This document shows positions 1-8,553 of a stretch of DNA of 37,279 nucleotides, piece after piece. The stretch comes from CAYPEK01 sp964409645. Its GTDB lineage: Bacteria; UBP15; UBA6099. The translations under genes were made by a program, and so were the position numbers. A model generated the notes under the pieces. It was given only the letters and a program-made list of their open reading frames with translations. It ran no database searches and had not been told where the DNA came from. Where the stretch lies: positions 1-37,279 of the forward strand of contig CAYPEK010000035.1 in assembly GCA_964409645.1 (NCBI GenBank), read 5' to 3'. Position 1 is the stretch's first letter. Each line of letters starts with the position of its first letter.

Positions 1-457
1 ACGGGACATCGGTAACGAATGTCACACCGCAAGACGACTCGGTGACGAGCGCGAAAATAGCAGACGGCGCTGTCGGGACATCGGAAGTGGCAGACGGAAC
101 GCTGACGGCGGCGGACCTGAGCGTGAATGTGGTGTCGAGTGTGGACGGAGTGACAAACGACGGTGGAGACATCGACCTAATTGCAGGTTCGGGTGTGACG
201 ATCACGCCGGACGACGGAGCGAACACGGTAACGATAGCCGCCGACATGGGGTCGATAGATCACGGCTCGATTGCGGGCCTCGGCGACGATGATCATCCAT
301 ATTATGTGGACAAAGTCGGCGACACGATGACTGGCGCGCTGGCGATGAGTACGGCGAACGGCGACATCACGTTCGACAACGCGGGCGGCGACATCACGCT
401 CGCGGGCGGCGGCATCAGCGACAGCGCGGGCAGCGTGAACATCAACGACAACCTGAG
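1..457 (+). repeat. Long coding repeat, copy A
   Basis: This copy aligns without gaps to 763-1219 at a constant offset of 762 bases. It encodes the DDSVTSAKIADGAVGTSEV ... DTMTGALAMST ... ISDSAG module. Many differences between the two copies are at third codon positions, so the protein module appears conserved rather than freshly copied. The repeat probably continues left of the window. Confidence 0.85.
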
Positions 458-3400
458 CGTGACCGGCACGGTCGGAGCGACAAGCTACACGGGAGACGGC
501 TCTGGGCTGTCTGGAATCATCACCCGGAACAGCACTGTGAACGACGCGAGCCCGGTGATCGCCCTGACCCAGAACGGCGCAGGGGCCGGCATCTATGTCG
601 GCAGATACAACACTGTCGGGACCGACCCGATGTTAGGCGGCGACACGAACACGCAGGTACCATACCTGAAGTTCTCATACGGCGGCGGAGTGAATTACAC
701 CGTGAACTACAACGGCGACGTCACCACATCGGGAACAGTGACCGCGACGGGTTTCAGCGGTGACGGAACGTCGGTAACGAATGTCACTCCGAAAGACGAC
801 TCGGTGACGAGCGCAAAGATAGCTGATGGTGCGGTCGGGACATCGGAAGTGGCCGACGGAACGCTGACGGCGGCGGACCTGAGCGTGAATGTAGTGTCTA
901 GCGTGGACGGCGTGACAAACGACGGTGGCGACATCGACTTCGTAGCCGGTTCGGGTGTGACTATAACACCGGATGACGGCGCGAACACGGTTACGATAGC
1001 CGCCGACATGGGGTCGATAGACCACGGCTCGATTGCGGGCCTCGGCGATGATGACCACACGCAGTACGTGAAGGACGCGGGCGACACGATGACGGGCGCG
1101 CTGGCGATGAGCACGGCAAGCGGTGACATCACGTTCGACAACTCGGGCGGAGACATCACACTCGCGGGCGGCAGCATCAGCGACAGCGTGGGGGATTTGA
1201 ACCTCAACGACAACGTGATGGCCGGCAGTCTCTTGCTGCCGGCGACCGCGTATTCGTCGGGAGCTCCTCTTAACATTGGAGACATTACAAAAGATTATCC
1301 CGGCGACGCCGGTTGGCCGGCGACATGGAATTCGAACATTCTTCTTTCGGGCTTGAACAGCTCGTCGATAACATTTCATGATTTCACCGCGAATTACGGG
1401 ACTTTCAAATATCTGAATAGCAATTTCTACATAGGCGAAGATGTCGGCTGGGGGAGAGCCAATCTCAATGTCGGAGGCGCAATTCAGTCGGATGTCGCAT
1501 CGAACGGCGTAGTGTTTAGGCATGCAAATCCCGGACGGATGTCGCTGTACACAATTAACAGCGACAATGATGTGCTGTCGTGGTCACAGACGGGATTTAA
1601 TATGGCGTGGAATGTATGGGAGGACGGGACGTCATGGCAGACAAATGATGCAGGCTCACCTCAGGCGAACTTCCGGGTGCAGAAGGCGCAGACGCCGGTG
1701 GGGACGGATATCGCATTCACGTGGATGGCGCAGCTTTCAGGGGCGGTCCCGCCGCCGTACTTGATGGCGATGCTGTACAATGGCAACCTCGGCCTCGGAA
1801 CCGCGTCGCCGCAAAGCAAATTCGACGTTGAAGGCAGCGTCGCCATCGGGACGACATACTCCGGCGCAACCGCCGCCCCGGCAAACGGACTCATCGTCGA
1901 GGGCAACGTCGGCATCGGGACGAGCAGCCCTTCGACGGCGTTGGACGTAGCAGGGACGGCCACGGTATCGGGCGGCGCGAGCTATGGCGTTTACGCCTCC
2001 ACGACGGGCGCAAGCCCCGTGGCGGCCGTATATGGATACACGAGCGGCACGACGGCATACGGCGTGCGCGGGACAAACGCGGGCGGCAGCGGCATAGGCG
2101 TTCTGGGCGAAAACACGGGCACGGGCTCGGCGGTCTATGGTTTTCAGAACGCGTCGGGAAATGTTTTCGCTGGCAACCATACTGGCGGCAGCGGCAACCT
2201 GATCCAGATGCAGGCCGGCGGAGTGGACAAGTTCACGGTGGACAGGAGCGGGAACGTAACCGCGGCGGGGACGTTCAGCGGCGCGGGAATCGACGCGGGC
2301 ACGCTCGACACGATGGACTCGACGGACTTCGTCGCTGCGGCGGGTGACACGATGACGGGCGCGCTTGCGATGAGCACGGCGAGCGGCGACATCACGTTCG
2401 ACAATGCGGGCGGCGACATCACGCTCGCGGGCGGAAGCATCAGCGACAGCGCGGGGAATGTGAATTTAAACGATAACGTAAGCGTGAGCGGAACGATAGC
2501 GGGCGCGGTGTCCACAGCCGGCAGCGCTTTAAGCGCAAACCAGACGGGCGCGGGCGATTTGTTCCATCTGCAAAGCGGCGGCGTGGATACGTTTGTTGTC
2601 GATAATATAGGAACACTTACGTTGAGCCGCACATCAGGAAATATGCACATGGTCCTGAAGGCGACGGGAGGCAACTGGCAGTCGGCAATGAGCTACAAAA
2701 ATTCCGGGGGCACATCGCTCTGGACTTTGTATAACGATATAGCAGCAATCGGCGCGCAGACGTTTTCAATTAAAGACGAAGTAGCGAACGCGGATAGGCT
2801 GACAATCAACCCGAGCGGCTACGTCGGGATCGGGACTACCTCGCCCGCGGCCAGACTGGATGTTCGTGGCGCAACCAACGTCGGCAGCGACACCGGCAGC
2901 GACGGTTACGACGTGAATTTCTACGGGACGTTAAGCGCGGCGACCGGTGGGCGGATGTACTGGGACGCCTCGAAGGATGCATTCCGTGCGGGACGGGATA
3001 CGGGAAGCAACTGGAGCGACGCCAACACGGGTTCGTATTCTTTTGCGTCGGGATACGATACAAAAGCGACCGGCAGTAATTCGACGGCGATGGGCAGTAA
3101 TGCGACCGCGGGCGGCGATACGGCCACGGCGATAGGCAATTACGCAAACGCGAGCGGCAGTTCTTCCACAGCGATGGGCCTCGCCACAATCGCGAGCGGA
3201 AACTATTCAGCGGCGACGGGATATTACACAACCGCGAGCGGGAGTTATTCGATGGCCATTGGGCGATGGGTTACGGCCGGAGCGACGAACGCGTTTACAC
3301 TCGGGCAGGGCGTGAGCGATGGGGCCCGGCTTATGAACAACACGGCGTCATCGCTCATGGTGGGTTTTAATAGCGATGTGCCGACGCTGTACGTCGGGCC

Positions 3401-4349
3401 GAGTTCGGGATCGGGCACGACGGGAAAAGTCGGCATCGGGACGTCTTCGCCGACAAGCAAACTGCATGTCTTAAATGATGAGGCGAGCGGCAACGCCACG
3501 TACTTCTACAACAGCAACACAGGGAACGCCACCGGTAAGGTGGTTTACGCGCTGAACGCCGGAGGCAACGGATCGCGCGCCGGGTACTTCGAAAACAACA
3601 ATGCCGTAAACACCGCCTGCTCACTTTGGGCAAACAACACCGGCGGCGGCGAAGCCCTTTGCGGAGAAATCAACAACACCACCAGCACCAGCAGCGCGAT
3701 AAAAATAGGCACTACCGGCGACGGCAAGGCGGCTTCATTCTCGGTGACCAAAGCCACCAATACCGACGACGCCGTTTACATATCGCACGACGGCGTCGGC
3801 TCAGGAACAACGGCCGGTCTCGAGGTAGTAACTTCCAACGGCGCCCACGCCATCTATGGCCACACAGCCGGCGCAGCCGGCAGGGCCGGGAAATTTTTCG
3901 TAGATAATGCCTCAAACGACAACGATGTTTTATACATCGAAACCGCATATACCGGTGGCGGAACCACTCTGGGTCGCCTCATAGACACCAACAAAGGCGC
4001 ATACCTCACCAACACGGGCATCTGGACAGATGGTTCTTCGCGCAAATACAAAAAAGACATCACCCCTCTCACGAACGACGATGTCCGCGACATGCTGGAC
4101 GTGGTGAAAGGCATTCAGGTCGTGAGGTACCGCTACAAGGATGAGGCGTCGGACCAGAGGATGACGCTCGGCGTCATCGCCGAGGATGCGCCGGACGAGA
4201 TGACAGACGATACCAAGACAGGTGTTCAGACGGTCAAAGCGGTCGGAATGCTCATTGCCGCCATGCAGGCGCAGCAGGAACTCATAGACGGCTTGCAGAA
4301 GGAGGTCGATGACCTTAAAAAGGCGCAGAATGATTCATGCGTGAAATGA
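1..4349 (+). CDS. Giant surface repeat protein with C-terminal S74 (endosialidase-chaperone) domain, 5'-truncated by window edge
   Basis: The frame is open to the first base (codons start at position 3). A GTG at 42 is only an internal Val codon, because the same sequence recurs inside the protein at 763-820. About 1448 residues are visible. They are Gly/Ala/Thr/Asp-rich and built from repeats: two long copies (1-457, 763-1219), a partial third (2346-2482), several VGIGTxSPxxxLDV-type units, and YadA-head-like units (ASG/ATG-S-STAMG) around 3030-3300. The end (about 4035-4349) matches the peptidase S74 intramolecular chaperone: SSRKYKKDI, then LGVIAEDAP, then a short coiled coil (QAQQELIDGLQKEVDDLKK). 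In phage tail spikes this domain trimerises the fibre and cuts itself off. In bacteria it occurs on large trimeric surface proteins. No phage genes lie nearby, so I favour a cellular adhesin. The exact ligand and cleavage are unknown. Confidence 0.85.
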   Translation, partial: GTSVTNVTPQDDSVTSAKIADGAVGTSEVADGTLTAADLSVNVVSSVDGVTNDGGDIDLIAGSGVTITPDDGANTVTIAADMGSIDHGSIAGLGDDDHPYYVDKVGDTMTGALAMSTANGDITFDNAGGDITLAGGGISDSAGSVNINDNLSVTGTVGATSYTGDGSGLSGIITRNSTVNDASPVIALTQNGAGAGIYVGRYNTVGTDPMLGGDTNTQVPYLKFSYGGGVNYTVNYNGDVTTSGTVTATGFSGDGTSVTNVTPKDDSVTSAKIADGAVGTSEVADGTLTAADLSVNVVSSVDGVTNDGGDIDFVAGSGVTITPDDGANTVTIAADMGSIDHGSIAGLGDDDHTQYVKDAGDTMTGALAMSTASGDITFDNSGGDITLAGGSISDSVGDLNLNDNVMAGSLLLPATAYSSGAPLNIGDITKDYPGDAGWPATWNSNILLSGLNSSSITFHDFTANYGTFKYLNSNFYIGEDVGWGRANLNVGGAIQSDVASNGVVFRHANPGRMSLYTINSDNDVLSWSQTGFNMAWNVWEDGTSWQTNDAGSPQANFRVQKAQTPVGTDIAFTWMAQLSGAVPPPYLMAMLYNGNLGLGTASPQSKFDVEGSVAIGTTYSGATAAPANGLIVEGNVGIGTSSPSTALDVAGTATVSGGASYGVYASTTGASPVAAVYGYTSGTTAYGVRGTNAGGSGIGVLGENTGTGSAVYGFQNASGNVFAGNHTGGSGNLIQMQAGGVDKFTVDRSGNVTAAGTFSGAGIDAGTLDTMDSTDFVAAAGDTMTGALAMSTASGDITFDNAGGDITLAGGSISDSAGNVNLNDNVSVSGTIAGAVSTAGSALSANQTGAGDLFHLQSGGVDTFVVDNIGTLTLSRTSGNMHMVLKATGGNWQSAMSYKNSGGTSLWTLYNDIAAIGAQTFSIKDEVANADRLTINPSGYVGIGTTSPAARLDVRGATNVGSDTGSDGYDVNFYGTLSAATGGRMYWDASKDAFRAGRDTGSNWSDANTGSYSFASGYDTKATGSNSTAMGSNATAGGDTATAIGNYANASGSSSTAMGLATIASGNYSAATGYYTTASGSYSMAIGRWVTAGATNAFTLGQGVSDGARLMNNTASSLMVGFNSDVPTLYVGPSSGSGTTGKVGIGTSSPTSKLHVLNDEASGNATYFYNSNTGNATGKVVYALNAGGNGSRAGYFENNNAVNTACSLWANNTGGGEALCGEINNTTSTSSAIKIGTTGDGKAASFSVTKATNTDDAVYISHDGVGSGTTAGLEVVTSNGAHAIYGHTAGAAGRAGKFFVDNASNDNDVLYIETAYTGGGTTLGRLIDTNKGAYLTNTGIWTDGSSRKYKKDITPLTNDDVRDMLDVVKGIQVVRYRYKDEASDQRMTLGVIAEDAPDEMTDDTKTGVQTVKAVGMLIAAMQAQQELIDGLQKEVDDLKKAQNDSCVK
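763..1219 (+). repeat. Long coding repeat, copy B
   Basis: Second copy of the module at 1-457. It diverges at the end (ISDSVGDLNLNDN) and then enters unique sequence. The unit spacing of 762 bases is 254 codons, so the frame is kept. Confidence 0.85.
2346..2482 (+). repeat. Partial third copy of the coding repeat
   Basis: This aligns to 321-457 of copy A at an offset of 2025 bases. It carries only the C-terminal third of the module (DTMTGALAMST through NVNLNDN). Confidence 0.8.
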
Positions 4350-4462
4350 GATGACTGATTATGATAAGACACGCGACAGAAGCATGTTCAAAAAGCATTT
4401 CCGGATTCGTGTATTCGTTTCTTTCGCGTGATTTGAAAGATTTATTATTCGGGGAGCAATGT

Positions 4463-6574
4463 GTGAAAATCAAGATATTGAGCGTATTGATTGCGATTGT
4501 TGCGGCGGCATCCTGCGCGTGCCATGCGGGTGCTGTAAAGACGGGCGGCACGTATGAGGTGCTGCTGGACAGCGCCAATACGCGCGGCGGCCTGAGTGCG
4601 GGCGGCAGCTACACCGTTCTTTCATCAATCGGCCAGCGGACGAGCAACGGGTCGGTGACGACGAGCACGTACACGCTGGTGAGCGGGATGATGGGGGCGG
4701 TGGACACGACGGCCCCGTCGGTGGCGGTCACGAGTCCGGTGTCGGCGCAGGTGGCGTCCGGAACGATATCGATGGTCGGCACGGCGTTCGACAGAAACGG
4801 AATTGAATGGAAGCTATATGTCGGTGGCGGGTCGAACCCGACGGCGTGGGAGCAGGTTGGCTCGGGGACGGGCAATCAGGCGGCGTCTTATACTTTCGGC
4901 AACTGGGATTCCTCACGCTATTCGGGAGACTACACGTACAAGCTCGTCGCGGTGGACGGCCACGGAAACACCGCCGAGGGCCGGGTGACGTTCAACGTGC
5001 ACTACACGTTCACGATCTCTGGGACGGTTCCGGCGTTCAAGTGGATTTTCATGGGCGTGCCGGTTGGCGTCTCGTCAGTCGATCCGATCGCGCTGTTCGG
5101 CACGGGCTCGGAATACAAGGTCTATAAATGGGACCCGACGGCGGCGCCGAACGAGTACACCTCGCAGTACAGGTATCCGTCCGTTCTGGCCGCGGGGGAC
5201 GGTTTCTGGATCAGGGTTTACTACAGCGACATGAATTATTCGTATCAAGGCAGCCCGGTCGAGACGAACACGAGTTACACGATTGCGCTCAAGAGTGGCT
5301 GGAACATGGTAAGCTCGCCGTACAACGACGACTTTCAGTGGGGTTCGGTAAAGGTGGAGAGCGGCGGGACGACGTACAGCCTGACGGACGCGGCGACCGC
5401 GGGGCTGATCGACGCGACGTTTTACACTTACGACACGACCGGCAAGACGTGGGTGCAGAACGGAACGAGTTCGAAGATGTCGCCGCAGATCGGCTGCTAC
5501 GTCAACGCGTATCAGGACTTGAACCTCGTATTTGATCCGTCGAACCGGAGCTTCGACTCGCGGCTGCTCGCGAGGCCTGTGGTGGACTACCGGATCAACA
5601 TCTCGGCGGCTGCCCGTGAGTCGGCGGACCCATACAACTACATCGGCGCGACGGGCGGTTCGGACGACGAGTTCGACCAGTACGACTCGAAAGAGCCGCC
5701 GATGTCGCTCGATGCGATCGAGGGCAAGCGCACGACGCTCTACTTCCCGCGCGAAAGCTGGAAAAAGAACGCCGGGCGGTACACGAACGACATCCGGCCG
5801 ACGTCGAAAGTCGGCGAAACGGAGTCGTGGACGTTCGACGTGGAAACGAACGAGATCGGCGAGAATGTGGAGCTGAAATGGGACAGCGCGCTGCCCACCG
5901 ACCGGTTCAGGTTCGCGCTCACCAATCTCGACAGCGGCGAAGTCATCGACATGGGCGCGCAGAGCAGCTACACGTACACGGCGGCGGGCGAGGGAACGTC
6001 GAAAGCGAGTTTCAGGATCGACGCCGTGAAGCTCGACTTGGGAACGATCAGTATGAGCACGACGCTGAAACCGGGCTGGAATCTGATTGCGATCCCGCTC
6101 GAATTCCACGAGACGTCCGCGGAGAGCCAGATCGGCGAGAGCCTCAAGAAGAAGGTGGAGGCTGTGCAGTACAACGAAGGGAAGTACTACAACGCGGCGA
6201 GCGACGAAGGAGTGGATTTTCAGGCGGGGATCGGATACTGGCTGTACGCCGAGGAGGAGACGGCGGTCGATTTTCACGGGTTAACGATCGACGACACGTC
6301 GTCGGTGGAGGTTCCGCTCGAACCGGGGTTCAACACAATCGGGTCGCCGTTCGGCTCGGTGATGACGTTCGGCGACAACATCGCGGTTGTGTCGGACGGG
6401 TCGGAGATGAAGCTTTCGGAGGCGGTGAGCGGAGGCGTTCTTGACGGCGAGCTGTTCGGTTACGACCCGGCAGGCAAAACTTATGTAAAAACCGTGCTTC
6501 AGGGTACAATGGAACCATGGGCGGGTTATTTTATAAAAGCAAATAAAAGCTGCACGATCAAACTGAAGAAATGA
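4463..6574 (+). CDS. Secreted Ig-like / GWN-repeat protein
   Basis: I chose GTG 4463 over an upstream ATG at 4361 because GGGGAG (4451-4456) sits 6 nt before it and the first residues form a clean signal peptide (VKIKILSVLIAIVAAASCACHA). That gives 703 residues. Residues about 25-75 form a GGTYEVLLDSA / GGSYTVLSS motif pair. Residues about 75-180 look like a bacterial Ig-like domain (DTTAPSVAVTSPV ... YTYKLVAVDGHGNTAEGRVTFNV). The rest carries at least three repeats with the signature GWN(L/M)(V/I)xxP or GFNTIGSPFG (near residues 279, 538 and 622), each followed by a FYxYDxxGKTWVQ or FGYDPAGKTYVK strand pair. Proteins of this kind are extracellular and of unknown function. It follows the giant adhesin by 113 bp and overlaps the next gene by ATGA, so it is probably co-transcribed. 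No catalytic motif was recognised. Confidence 0.8.
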   Translation: MKIKILSVLIAIVAAASCACHAGAVKTGGTYEVLLDSANTRGGLSAGGSYTVLSSIGQRTSNGSVTTSTYTLVSGMMGAVDTTAPSVAVTSPVSAQVASGTISMVGTAFDRNGIEWKLYVGGGSNPTAWEQVGSGTGNQAASYTFGNWDSSRYSGDYTYKLVAVDGHGNTAEGRVTFNVHYTFTISGTVPAFKWIFMGVPVGVSSVDPIALFGTGSEYKVYKWDPTAAPNEYTSQYRYPSVLAAGDGFWIRVYYSDMNYSYQGSPVETNTSYTIALKSGWNMVSSPYNDDFQWGSVKVESGGTTYSLTDAATAGLIDATFYTYDTTGKTWVQNGTSSKMSPQIGCYVNAYQDLNLVFDPSNRSFDSRLLARPVVDYRINISAAARESADPYNYIGATGGSDDEFDQYDSKEPPMSLDAIEGKRTTLYFPRESWKKNAGRYTNDIRPTSKVGETESWTFDVETNEIGENVELKWDSALPTDRFRFALTNLDSGEVIDMGAQSSYTYTAAGEGTSKASFRIDAVKLDLGTISMSTTLKPGWNLIAIPLEFHETSAESQIGESLKKKVEAVQYNEGKYYNAASDEGVDFQAGIGYWLYAEEETAVDFHGLTIDDTSSVEVPLEPGFNTIGSPFGSVMTFGDNIAVVSDGSEMKLSEAVSGGVLDGELFGYDPAGKTYVKTVLQGTMEPWAGYFIKANKSCTIKLKK

Positions 6575-8187
6575 GAGAAATGACAACTCGAATAAGAACA
6601 TCATTGACCGGGGCGTTTATGATACTGGCTCTGATCTCGCCGGTTTTTGCTTTTGGCGCACAATCTGCGACTGGCGCGAAGAACGCATCCGGACTTTCAC
6701 AGGGAAAAGTGTTTATCAACGGCCGCGAGCTCCGGGCGGACTACAAAATCCTTTTCCGCGAGGGCGTGGCGTTCATCCCCATATCGGAGGAGCTCGGATA
6801 CGTGCTCGGCGCGGATATTGACGAGACTACGGACGGCGGGCACTTTTCGGTTACGTTCAAGACGTACGAAACGGCACTGGTTTTTTCCGAAGGGCAGTCG
6901 ATATCCACCTCGAACGGGATAATAAGGAATCTGGAAAGGCCGCCGTTTGTGTCCGGCGGGCTCCTTTATGTGCCGCTGAAGGATTTCTTCGAGCAGCTCG
7001 AATGCGACGTTAAAAGGGACGGAGACAATTTTCAGATCACGAAGAGCACGCTGTTTCCGGATGTTATAAGCGAGGCGCCGGAGGGTTTTCTTGCGTCGCC
7101 GACCGCCGGAGCCGCGGCTGCGACAGGGACCGCGCCTATCGGAACGGCGACCGCCCCTGCCGACTTACTTACGCTCCAGTACACGTACGAAAACGTGTTC
7201 GAGTTCGAGAATGCGACCGTCTCCGGCGATGCAACCCAGAGCAACCTGACTCCCAAGACGGATTTTTACCACCGCCTGAATTTCCGGGCGGAGGGAAACA
7301 TGAGGAACGGTTACGACTTACAGGGAATATTCAAAACCTCATCGACGACTGAGCGCGACCTGAACGGCGGCAAGGTGGACACATTCAACCTCAATTTCTA
7401 TAAGAATAAAATCTCTCTGAATCTTTACGACTATACGCCGAAGGTTTCGAGATTCGTGTTGAAAAGCTACCCATTGCGGGGTGTGATGTACGACAGGCAG
7501 AACAATCTTTTCAGCATGACCGCCCTATGGGGCGAAACGCCGAAATCACTCCGCGACTCGTACTACAACAGATTCGAAAACGCGTTCATTATAGGAAAGG
7601 CTTTCGGCAAGAATACCTCGCTGAACGCGGTTTATTCGAGGACGAAGGACACCGGCATCGATCAGGATGACGACCGGATAGACAACTCGGTTTTTTCGAT
7701 ATTCGGCTCCTCAAGCAGGAAAAAGTACTCGTTCAACAGCGAGTTCGCATTGAGCAGAACGAGTCTTTTTTACGGCGACAAGTTCGACTCGAAAGCGAAG
7801 TGGTTCGAGGCTAAATATAAGGACAAGCGTACGAACGTGGCGTCGAGCTACGAGCGGGTGGGCTCCGAGTTCTATTCGGAGACTTCATATTTCACGCCCG
7901 GCAAGCGCGAGTTCCAGACACTCGCAACGAGCAAACTGCGAAAGGATATGACGCTCGGCACCGGCTACAAGACGACGAAGCTTTCCAGCGACACTTCGCA
8001 ACTGATACCGCTGCAATTCACCCTTATTCCGCTGAAGAGCAGGCCGAAGATGAAGTGGAAATTGTCGAAGGACTATGAAAGGGCGCGCAGCGACTACGGT
8101 TCCAAGATCACCGATAAGCGGAAGTTTGAGTATTCCGACAGGATAGGGAAGGCGAAGGCCGATTTCACGATTGAACGAAACAGGTAG
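6571..8187 (+). CDS. Copper-amine-oxidase-stalk plus outer-membrane beta-barrel protein, interrupted by an in-frame TAG
   Basis: The ATG at 6571 overlaps the preceding stop (ATGA). ATG 6580 is an alternative start. The visible 538 residues begin with a signal peptide (TGAFMILALISPVFAFGA). Residues about 45-165 resemble the copper amine oxidase N-terminal (stalk) domain: VFINGRELRADYKILFREG, then FIPISEELGY, then GLLYVPLKDFFEQL. This domain is common as a stand-alone surface module and implies no oxidase activity. A Thr/Ala-rich linker follows. From about residue 185 there are alternating hydrophobic/charged strands with Tyr/Phe/Arg girdles, typical of a membrane beta-barrel. The reading frame stops at TAG 8185-8187, in the middle of the barrel, and continues open to 8547 (separate entry). 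The uninterrupted protein would be about 658 residues. The function of the barrel is unknown. Confidence 0.75.
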   Translation: MREMTTRIRTSLTGAFMILALISPVFAFGAQSATGAKNASGLSQGKVFINGRELRADYKILFREGVAFIPISEELGYVLGADIDETTDGGHFSVTFKTYETALVFSEGQSISTSNGIIRNLERPPFVSGGLLYVPLKDFFEQLECDVKRDGDNFQITKSTLFPDVISEAPEGFLASPTAGAAAATGTAPIGTATAPADLLTLQYTYENVFEFENATVSGDATQSNLTPKTDFYHRLNFRAEGNMRNGYDLQGIFKTSSTTERDLNGGKVDTFNLNFYKNKISLNLYDYTPKVSRFVLKSYPLRGVMYDRQNNLFSMTALWGETPKSLRDSYYNRFENAFIIGKAFGKNTSLNAVYSRTKDTGIDQDDDRIDNSVFSIFGSSSRKKYSFNSEFALSRTSLFYGDKFDSKAKWFEAKYKDKRTNVASSYERVGSEFYSETSYFTPGKREFQTLATSKLRKDMTLGTGYKTTKLSSDTSQLIPLQFTLIPLKSRPKMKWKLSKDYERARSDYGSKITDKRKFEYSDRIGKAKADFTIERNR

Positions 8188-8547
8188 AAGGACACGTGGG
8201 GCGAATGGCAGTTCCGCACGACACAGAGGTATAGGTTCATCTCGGACCTGTCCAAGAAACTCCAGATGTACTTGCAATTCAAAAAGGAATACAAAACACA
8301 GACAATTAACGCGCGAAAGCGATACTATCAATACAAATACATTTATGAATTGGAAGAATGGTCGGAGTTATCGTTCAGCGTCGAAAGGTATTACAACGGA
8401 ACATCCAGCAACCGCGATACGATCTCGGCAGCTTACAAGAAGCTGGACGTCATTAACGACAGGGAATATTCGATCGAGTATCAGTATCTTAACTATAGAG
8501 ATCATAACGACAATTCAATAATGGCGTCTTTCAGTTTTATCAAATAA
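8188..8547 (+). pseudogene. In-frame continuation of the beta-barrel gene after the TAG
   Basis: Directly after TAG 8185-8187 the same frame stays open for 119 codons, to TAA 8545-8547. The translation keeps the amphipathic strand pattern (KLQMYLQFKKEYK, YYQYKYIYELEEWSELSFSVERYY, REYSIEYQYLNY) and ends in ASFSFIK. That resembles the aromatic-rich C-terminal beta-signal recognised by the BAM complex. It is therefore the missing end of the barrel, and no good separate start site is visible. Either the gene carries a nonsense mutation, the base is a sequencing error, or the codon is read through. Confidence 0.75.
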
Positions 8548-8553
8548 TGACGG

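Noticed and set aside
1..2482. Repeats as a CRISPR array
   Set aside because: The repeats are hundreds of bases long, in frame and coding, with no short regular spacers and no cas genes.
4035..4349. S74 domain as a sign of a prophage tail spike
   Set aside because: No capsid, portal, terminase, integrase or lysis gene is present, and the neighbours are outer-membrane and secreted proteins.
5075..6277. Minus-strand open frame of 400 codons inside the GWN-repeat gene
   Set aside because: It is Arg/Val/Asp-biased, has no motif, and lies opposite a frame with signal peptide and clear domains. It is a high-GC shadow.
8185..8187. Genome-wide recoding of TAG
   Set aside because: Other clear genes in the window end with TAG (20548-20550, 27321-27323 on the minus strand), so TAG acts as a normal stop.
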